DNA of 64,000 nt, taken from the NCBI RefSeq assembly GCF_005405105.1, contig NZ_BJDK01000004.1, forward strand, positions 97,348-161,347, written 5' to 3'. Each line of letters starts with the position of its first letter. Position 1 is the stretch's first letter. The DNA is from Lactiplantibacillus dongliensis (GTDB lineage: Bacteria > Bacillota > Bacilli > Lactobacillales > Lactobacillaceae). A program made the position numbers and the translations under genes. Below, piece by piece: positions 58,369-64,000 of the stretch. The notes below the pieces were generated by a model. That model saw nothing but the letters and a program-made list of their open reading frames with translations. It did not search any database and had not been told where the DNA came from.

Positions 58369-59904
58369 TTAATTTTCAGCAGCTTGTTGACCGGCTAACC
58401 GTCCAAAAGTCTGCGCATGACTAGCAGCCAATCCCGGGACCCGATCTGGATAACTACCAAAGAAGAAGCCACCGCTATCATTACCAGCAGCATATAAATG
58501 TTTAATTGGGTCATAGGCCGCATTCATAACTTCCATCTTTTTATTGACACGTAAGCCATCTGAAGTACATAAGATACGGCCACCCAAAATACAACCATAG
58601 TACGGTTTCTTGTCGACTGGTGTTAACCGATAAGCTTCTTTACCGAAATCTTTATCAATATTAGCCTTAACTAACTCGTTGTTACGGGCAACTGTTTTCT
58701 TCAAAGCATCAACTGGTAAGTGTAACTTTTCAGCAAGTTCTTCAATCGTATCTGCCTTAACAACTAACCCTTTATCCACGTATTGCTGTGTATCGGCTTC
58801 TAGCTTTTCAGCACTGGCCATATAACCTGGGAAACCAACTCGAGCACAACCAAGTGTATGGAATTGCTTAGCATATTCACCATAATTATCATCCCAAATC
58901 ATCGCGTATTGATAGCCCGGCTGTTTGCTGGCCGCATTCACAATAAACTGATATGGCACCGATTCATTGGCGAACCGTTCACCACGTAAATTGACTTTTA
59001 ATAGTGGATGACTGCCAAGCCACAACCAGTCTTGATAAGTCGCTGTTTGGACATACATCTCATCAGTTTTAGTCCCGACCGGCACCAAGCCACGATCAAA
59101 AATACATTCCGCTGGTTCTTCGTCTTTAATCGCACCGACATTCAAAGCTGAGGTAATCCCGGCCCCGTTATTGCGGGGACTATCATTATAAACGTTCTTC
59201 TTTAAAGCTAATGGATTCCATTGTTTTAACAAGTCTTTATTTGCTGAATAACCACCTGTACAGAGAATAACGCCTTTAGGTGCATTAATTTGTAAATACT
59301 CGCCAGTTTGCACATTTTTAACAACAGCCCCAGTTACCATATCATCAGTCTTTACTAAGTCAACTAATGCCGTATTGAATTGCAAATCAACACCTAATTC
59401 AGCGATTTTTTCTTGGAACCAATCACCATAGGAAGCAAATGTCTGATCATCAATGGTGGGATCATTTTCAGTTGGAAAGCCTTCATAAGCGCTACTTGTC
59501 ACCATCGCATCTGGTTCCGAACGCAGATGGGCACCGTGTGGCTTTAAAATATTGTCCTCAACCCAGTTAACAGCCTCAGCACTATGATTAGCCCAATGAT
59601 AAATTAAGCCTTCATCAACATTATGTTGCGCAAAAGCTGCCAAATATTCGACTAAATCATGTTTATTAATCGTTAGGCCCGCCCGCTTTTGAGCATTGGT
59701 CCCGACGCCGCCTAATCCTAACCTTAATAAATTAATGCTGGCTTCTTTTTCAACAATCATCACTTTAGCGTGCTTTTCAGCGGCCGCAGCAGCCGCCATC
59801 ATCCCGGCATTGCCTGCACCGACCACTAAAACATCGGTATCAATCACCTTTTTTATATCTGCTTGAGTGAATTTATTATGGTCAACATTCCACTGATTTT
59901 TCAT
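58369..59904 (-). CDS. FAD-dependent oxidoreductase, fumarate-reductase-like
   Basis: Soluble flavoprotein of 511 residues (FAD_binding_2 family). Dinucleotide fold VLVVGAGNAGMMAAAAAAE and C-terminal flavin site AAGNDSGGFFFGSYPDRVPG. No FMN-binding domain and no signal peptide. The active-site His (HHTMGG in fumarate reductases) has no counterpart: the region reads YGCILGGRILCTSDG. So the substrate is probably not fumarate. ATG 59904 is behind GGAGG. Divergent from a LysR regulator. Confidence 0.85.
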   Translation of the reverse strand: MKNQWNVDHNKFTQADIKKVIDTDVLVVGAGNAGMMAAAAAAEKHAKVMIVEKEASINLLRLGLGGVGTNAQKRAGLTINKHDLVEYLAAFAQHNVDEGLIYHWANHSAEAVNWVEDNILKPHGAHLRSEPDAMVTSSAYEGFPTENDPTIDDQTFASYGDWFQEKIAELGVDLQFNTALVDLVKTDDMVTGAVVKNVQTGEYLQINAPKGVILCTGGYSANKDLLKQWNPLALKKNVYNDSPRNNGAGITSALNVGAIKDEEPAECIFDRGLVPVGTKTDEMYVQTATYQDWLWLGSHPLLKVNLRGERFANESVPYQFIVNAASKQPGYQYAMIWDDNYGEYAKQFHTLGCARVGFPGYMASAEKLEADTQQYVDKGLVVKADTIEELAEKLHLPVDALKKTVARNNELVKANIDKDFGKEAYRLTPVDKKPYYGCILGGRILCTSDGLRVNKKMEVMNAAYDPIKHLYAAGNDSGGFFFGSYPDRVPGLAASHAQTFGRLAGQQAAEN

Positions 59905-60067
59905 TTTAATTGCCTCCATCTTGTGAACATACAATTAACATCGCAAATACCTCAAATTGACTTTCAAGGCCTCAATAGCAGTTGCTGCTGACTAGCAGTA
60001 TTACTGTTATCGCTTACATTGTTCATGTTATCACGATATTCACAACCGGTGAAACGCAAAAATGTTA

Positions 60068-60094
60068 TTATTAATAAGCAATCCTTATTAATAA
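60068..60094. promoter_or_regulatory. Perfect inverted repeat upstream of the LysR gene
   Basis: TTATTAATAAG and CTTATTAATAA, 11-base arms with a 5-base spacer, ending 14 bases before the LysR start. Likely operator, perhaps for autoregulation or for the divergent gene; the interval 59905-60108 is the shared promoter region. Confidence 0.7.
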
Positions 60095-60108
60095 TTGAGG
60101 TGAATTTT

Positions 60109-60996
60109 ATGAATATTGATCATTTAAAGATTTTCATTAACCTAACTCAAACGCTGAACTTCTCACAAACTGCTAAAACGATGAACATTTCTCAATCCGC
60201 TGTTTCACAAGCTATTAAATCCGTTGAAAATGAACTCGGCTTTGATCTATTTAAACGTACTAAACGCCAAGTGAACTTAACTAAGGGCGGTGAAGCCTTC
60301 AGCAAGCGAATGACGATTATACTTGCTAACTTTGATAAAGCAGTTATCGACAGCCGTGAGATTTCACAACGTGAACGTAGTGCCCTGACAATTGGAACAA
60401 CCGGGACAACTTTTGAAGCCCATTTATTACCACTCATCATCCGAGAATTTCGGTTAAACTATCCAGATGTCAAAATCTATCTTGAATATTTTAGTCACAA
60501 CCAACTGAAACAGCATCTACTTAATCAAGAATGTGACCTTATCTTTACAACCGCTGACGATATTCAAGCTGAACGAGCATTTAATTTCACGCCATTAGTC
60601 ACCGGCTATTTTTGCGCTTTAGTCCCAAAGACGAATCCACTAAGTCATCAGTCTCGCTTAACCCTCAAAGACTTTGAACAGCAAAACTTGATTTTATTAA
60701 ATGATGATTGGTGCCCACCACAGCAGTTAAAACTACAAACCACCATCAAAACGACCTGTACAACGCTAGAAACAACCTATGTTGATAATGTGGCGGTGGC
60801 AAACACGATGGTAGAAGCGGGCCTGGGGATTACCGTCATGCCCAACTTTATCAATTGCTCTAGCAAGAATCTATTTACTGCTATCCCATTAGCCTATAAC
60901 GCTACCTTAGCCTACGGGACTGCCACCTTAACGCCAACCACAACGGCAACACATTTTATTAAACAACTAACAGCTTTCGATGGTTGGTCAAAGTAA
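60109..60996 (+). CDS. LysR-family transcriptional regulator
   Basis: Protein of 295 residues. N-terminal winged helix-turn-helix with NFSQTAKTMNISQSAVSQAIKSVE, then a substrate-binding domain (about 88-290). ATG 60109 is behind GAGGTG; an upstream in-frame ATG is unlikely because it lies in the shared promoter and palindrome. By position it should control the divergent FAD oxidoreductase gene. Confidence 0.9.
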   Translation: MNIDHLKIFINLTQTLNFSQTAKTMNISQSAVSQAIKSVENELGFDLFKRTKRQVNLTKGGEAFSKRMTIILANFDKAVIDSREISQRERSALTIGTTGTTFEAHLLPLIIREFRLNYPDVKIYLEYFSHNQLKQHLLNQECDLIFTTADDIQAERAFNFTPLVTGYFCALVPKTNPLSHQSRLTLKDFEQQNLILLNDDWCPPQQLKLQTTIKTTCTTLETTYVDNVAVANTMVEAGLGITVMPNFINCSSKNLFTAIPLAYNATLAYGTATLTPTTTATHFIKQLTAFDGWSK

Positions 60997-61008
60997 AGCT
61001 TAGTGCTA

Positions 61009-61075
61009 GTTGGATTAAGTTACCACCGTAGTTGGGCCACCATTTTAGCAGCCAACTGGCAAGCGGAGCAGAGTG
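61009..61075 (+). repeat. Family A relic (A11)
   Basis: GTGCTAGTTGGATTAAG and TTACCAC, then worn left-end and right-end traces including GCGGAGCAGAGTG. Similar in its left flank to A10. Confidence 0.5.
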
Positions 61076-61159
61076 ACAAACACCACCCAACTAATACTAA
61101 GTGTCATTAGTTACCTTGGCAGTATTTCCAGTTTATGCCTAAACAGCCTGTCACCACTA

Positions 61160-61205
61160 ACCAAAACAGGGACTCAGCAATTAAACATTCTGAATCCCTG
61201 TTTGC
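61160..61205. terminator. Bidirectional hairpin after the LysR gene
   Basis: AAACAGGGACTCAG and CTGAATCCCTGTTT arms between convergent genes. Confidence 0.8.
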
Positions 61206-61267
61206 TTCTGGATAATTGAAACTTGCATCAATTAGGTTGTGACTGTAACTAGCTCAAACTTTCATTG

Positions 61268-61597
61268 CTAAGATTCAGAAACCGGCAGCCCCACCAACGA
61301 CCCTGACTGTAACCGATGGGCGTGAATCGATTGGACCACGGCCAATAAATCATAGCCAGCGCGCGGTAAGTCATATTGATGACAAAACAAATAATAGCCC
61401 AGATCAACCGCAATCTGATAAGCCACAACATCGACATCGTCGGTTTGATGCAATTGTAACCGCGCTCGGCGGACTAACCGGCTGAGCCGGCCGTCAGCTT
61501 GAATGGCCGGATTAGCCGCTGCTAAAATAAGTTGCGCCTGTAATTGGGCCCGTTGTCGTTGTTTAAAAGCTAGCCGTTTTGTCACCATCTCACTCAA
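61268..61597 (-). CDS. Small helical protein, function unknown
   Basis: One hundred and nine residues, rich in Leu, Ala, Arg and Gln, likely all-helical. An N-terminal basic part (KRLAFKQRQRAQLQ) is followed by DVDVVAYQIAVDLGYYLFCHQY. Size and composition recall immunity-like helical bundle proteins, but I see no decisive motif. It has AGGGG upstream; the rest of 61598-61895 is AT-rich DNA with no ORF. Confidence 0.6.
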   Translation of the reverse strand: MSEMVTKRLAFKQRQRAQLQAQLILAAANPAIQADGRLSRLVRRARLQLHQTDDVDVVAYQIAVDLGYYLFCHQYDLPRAGYDLLAVVQSIHAHRLQSGSLVGLPVSES

Positions 61598-61852
61598 CCC
61601 CTATCTATCTAATCGGCCTTATCATAAAAGAACCACCCCGGATTATCAACCTAATGCACCTCATTAAATCCGCGTCACACCGGCTTTAAATCCAATTACA
61701 ATTTTATTTATCAACAGCTAAATGAGTAAACGATTTAGCGGCCGTTATTCTAAGCTGATTACAGCAGGTTAACAAAAATGCCCGTCATTTTCAGGTTTAT
61801 TTTAAATACAAAAATTTATATTAGTCATCGTGCGGCCAATTTCACCGCTAAC

Positions 61853-61885
61853 AAAAAACCAGCTTGAAATTAAACTTCAAGCTGG
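61853..61885 (-). terminator. Terminator after the arylsulfotransferase-like gene
   Basis: Minus strand CCAGCTTGAA and TTCAAGCTGG arms then six T. Confidence 0.93.
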
Positions 61886-61895
61886 CACTCATTTC

Positions 61896-63638
61896 TTATT
61901 TTGTCGCGTCAAAAACGTAAGCTGAATCGTAGAACGGCATTCGATATGCGCGGTAGACATAAGCTTTGGAAGCGGCGTTTTTAATCGTCATATTCCAAAC
62001 TTGCTGACCTTGCTTCGATACTTCAATCACATTACTTTGTTTGCCGGTATCTTTAAAACCAAAATCAACTAAGGTATTCCCATTGGACTGGCGTTCGGCA
62101 TAACCAATGACATCCGTAAAGTTAGCTTTGCCTAGCGACTTACCCCAAGCCCAAGTCTGATCAATCGTCATTTTCTTTGTATCGATATGATATTGAACCG
62201 CTTGTGAATACTTACCAGAGGTTGTCTTGTCCCCATTAGTCACGTTGGTATTATTGTCGTACAAGAGCACATCTTCACTAGCTGGATTGTTGTGTTCATC
62301 TTTCAACAAGTACAACGCATGCTGACCACCCGTAATCGTGGTCCCCTTGGTTGGCGTCAAGATCAGATCTCGATAAGCTTTAGGCCACGTTGCCTGCTTT
62401 TTACCACTGTAAATCCACTTAATCTTGTTCGTCTTATAATCCAACTTCATGATCATGTCTTGGTTCCGACCCGAAATCAGGATACTATCATCATTCTTAT
62501 CGTAATCGATGGCATTTTGATGGAACCAATCAATCTTCCCATCAGCGCCCTTCTTGTAGTTGTGCCACATTGACTTCGGCAACAGCTTCTTCAAATCGAT
62601 CACTTTAACGATTTTCCCAGTCTGGTGTGAAATCTCCACCATCGTATCTTCTTTGTACTTCGACCCATCCGAAACCGTCGCTAACAAATTGTGGTTAGGT
62701 AGTTCAATAATGTCATGATGAATCAAGGTTGAATAACTGACCGTGTTCTTCTTGTTCGCCACGGCTGCCGAGCCAGTGGAAGAGTCTGATGACCCGGTCT
62801 TGCTGGAGAAGCTATATTCATGATAAACACGGCCCAACAAATCAATTTCAGTTAAATCATTATAGACTTGCGAACTGTTATTTTTCTTCGTCAACGTCAT
62901 AATATGCCCGTTCGACCACTGTTCAAAGATATGCTGCGAATAGTTGGTTGAATACCAACGTACAGCGCCGTCAGCATCGACGGCCATGGGTTCTTTAGTC
63001 GTCCGATTGAGTAAGGTTAACTTGTTGTCACCAATCGACATTTTAGACTTATCAACATTCTTAACCGTTACGGTCGCATTCCTCACATATTTCGGTAAGG
63101 CACCGGTTTGTAAGGTCACCTGCTGGGTCGTTGTCTGACCATTTTTCGTGGTGACTTTAAGGTTAACCTTGTTATTGTAATTGGCGTACAAGCCGACCAC
63201 GGGTACTTGGTGCGTGGTGGTATACCCACCATGCACGGTGTTCGTTAGTGACGTCCCACTCGTCTTGCCCATGACGGTATAAGTAACTTTAGCCGCCGTC
63301 TTGGTCTTAAACGTCACCAGTGCAGACAAAGGTGACGTTTTGTACGGATTGATCTTGATATATGGGTTGCTTACCGTATACTGACTGCTTTTAGCAGCTG
63401 CTCGATACGTCTTCGTTAGGCTCGCCTGCCGATCTTCACGGGTACTGATCAACCGACTATCCAAGTTCTTCTTAATTTGACTAGTTGACAACGGAACGCT
63501 GCTACTAGACTGATGACTGGTGCTGCTGGCAGTCGAACTCGTTGATGACTTCGGCGAACAGCCCGCAACCACCAAAGCTAGCACGGCCACAGTAGTCATG
63601 ACTGCGGCACGGCGGTGTTGTTGTTTCACTACATCCAT
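61896..63638 (-). CDS. Aryl-sulfate sulfotransferase-like lipoprotein
   Basis: Secreted lipoprotein of 580 residues: signal ending VVAGCSPKS, a Ser/Thr-rich linker to about residue 50, an N-terminal beta domain, then a beta-propeller of the PF05935 arylsulfotransferase type. Candidate catalytic His residues are in STLIHHDIIELPN, WFHQNAIDYD and TGGQHALYLL, matching the spacing pattern of His in the Escherichia coli enzyme. That enzyme passes sulfate between phenols without PAPS. Substrate unknown here. ATG behind AAGGAGATG. Confidence 0.8.
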   Translation of the reverse strand: MDVVKQQHRRAAVMTTVAVLALVVAGCSPKSSTSSTASSTSHQSSSSVPLSTSQIKKNLDSRLISTREDRQASLTKTYRAAAKSSQYTVSNPYIKINPYKTSPLSALVTFKTKTAAKVTYTVMGKTSGTSLTNTVHGGYTTTHQVPVVGLYANYNNKVNLKVTTKNGQTTTQQVTLQTGALPKYVRNATVTVKNVDKSKMSIGDNKLTLLNRTTKEPMAVDADGAVRWYSTNYSQHIFEQWSNGHIMTLTKKNNSSQVYNDLTEIDLLGRVYHEYSFSSKTGSSDSSTGSAAVANKKNTVSYSTLIHHDIIELPNHNLLATVSDGSKYKEDTMVEISHQTGKIVKVIDLKKLLPKSMWHNYKKGADGKIDWFHQNAIDYDKNDDSILISGRNQDMIMKLDYKTNKIKWIYSGKKQATWPKAYRDLILTPTKGTTITGGQHALYLLKDEHNNPASEDVLLYDNNTNVTNGDKTTSGKYSQAVQYHIDTKKMTIDQTWAWGKSLGKANFTDVIGYAERQSNGNTLVDFGFKDTGKQSNVIEVSKQGQQVWNMTIKNAASKAYVYRAYRMPFYDSAYVFDATK

Positions 63639-63735
63639 CTCCTTAAAAATAGTTACAATAACGTGTTCCCAGTTAATTCTATTAACTAACTATGAAAAAT
63701 TATTGAAGAATTTATAATAGAAATGTAGCAAAAAA

Positions 63736-63792
63736 GCGACGAAACTGCGACGGCCATTTTAACAAATGAGCCGAATCGCTTAGTTTCGCCGT
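63736..63792. other. Imperfect long hairpin upstream of the arylsulfotransferase-like gene
   Basis: GAAACT, GCGA and CGGC pair in order with GCCG, TCGC and AGTTTC, with two-base bulges in the right arm and a 14-base loop. No T run. The remainder of 63639-63986 is promoter-like, AT-rich DNA. Confidence 0.5.
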
Positions 63793-63954
63793 CCTGACAA
63801 CTTTCCGTACCTACTGCTAGGCACCGAAAAATTGATATTTAATTGGACTGCTTTTAACAATTTTATTTATTTTAGCACCTTGATGATTTTTTGACCAGTA
63901 TTTCGCATAAAACGCAGATTTTACTAGGGTCTGTTCCTAAACATTGATTTCTGG

Positions 63955-63960
63955 TATACT
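63955..63960 (+). promoter_or_regulatory. Extended -10 promoter for the last gene
   Basis: TGGTATACT, an extended -10 box; the -35 is not evident. Confidence 0.5.
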
Positions 63961-63986
63961 CCATCAAAAACGGATTGGGGTACATC

Positions 63987-64000
63987 ATGACTATACCAAA
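63987..64000 (+). CDS. Start of a gene cut by the window end
   Basis: ATG at 63987 follows GATTGGGG and the extended -10; only MTIP is seen before the window ends, so the product cannot be named. Confidence 0.4.

Overview
The window looks like chromosomal DNA of a lactic acid bacterium of the Lactiplantibacillus (L. plantarum) group. The evidence is moderate GC, strong AGGAGG-type ribosome binding sites, TTGACA-N17-TATAAT-type promoters, T-box and PyrR attenuators, a tmRNA with tag AKNNNNSYALAA, and gene order and protein sequences typical of lactobacilli. I identified the genes by reading motifs; no database search was run.

Layout. (1) 1-3.2 kb, minus: methionine ABC transporter metN-metI-metQ behind a T-box. 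(2) 3.2-9.2 kb, minus: envelope and cell-shape genes (mbl, yidD, DUF2969, rodA, a GcvH-like protein), a GNAT acetyltransferase, murA and a DUF1146 protein. (3) 10.3-16.8 kb, minus: the complete F1Fo ATP synthase operon atpBEFHAGDC. (4) 17-25 kb, minus: uracil permease with a PyrR attenuator, then the tdk-prfA-prmC-tsaC-glyA-upp run. (5) 25.4-27.5 kb, plus: murT-gatD. (6) 27.7-36.5 kb: manA, a serine hydrolase, ilvE, a small unknown gene, and an operon of two half-ABC exporters and a lipoprotein; the downstream exporter gene has an in-frame stop at codon 28. (7) 37-40.5 kb, plus: a polar amino-acid ABC transporter behind a second T-box that also appears to read AUG. (8) 40.5-46.4 kb: YxeA-like protein, M20 peptidase, tRNA-Gln, tRNA-Glu, a purine permease/phosphoribosyltransferase pair and small membrane proteins. 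(9) 46.7-56 kb: pgi, a GRP-type sugar transporter, an RlmI-like protein, a two-component system, a pentapeptide protein and an ACT/PFL pair. (10) 56-64 kb: DMT transporter, tmRNA, ECF S-component, a FAD oxidoreductase with divergent LysR regulator, an unknown gene, and an arylsulfotransferase-like lipoprotein.

The most unusual content is between the genes. Three families of structured intergenic repeats recur. Family A is about 150 bp, with near-perfect terminal inverted repeats and two internal hairpins whose arms differ between copies yet stay complementary; it has six intact or nearly intact copies plus an inverted chimera, a truncated edge copy and several relics. Family B is about 122 bp, a bulged long hairpin with invariant internal-loop sequences and covarying arms; it occurs as three tandem copies plus one distant copy. 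Family C is about 168 bp, a closed multibranch structure, with two copies in inverted orientation around a family A copy in the 1.2-kb gap downstream of atpC. The covariation indicates that structure is selected, as RNA or as folded DNA. I know no assigned function for these elements; B should be compared with the Lactobacillales orphan RNA motifs in Rfam.
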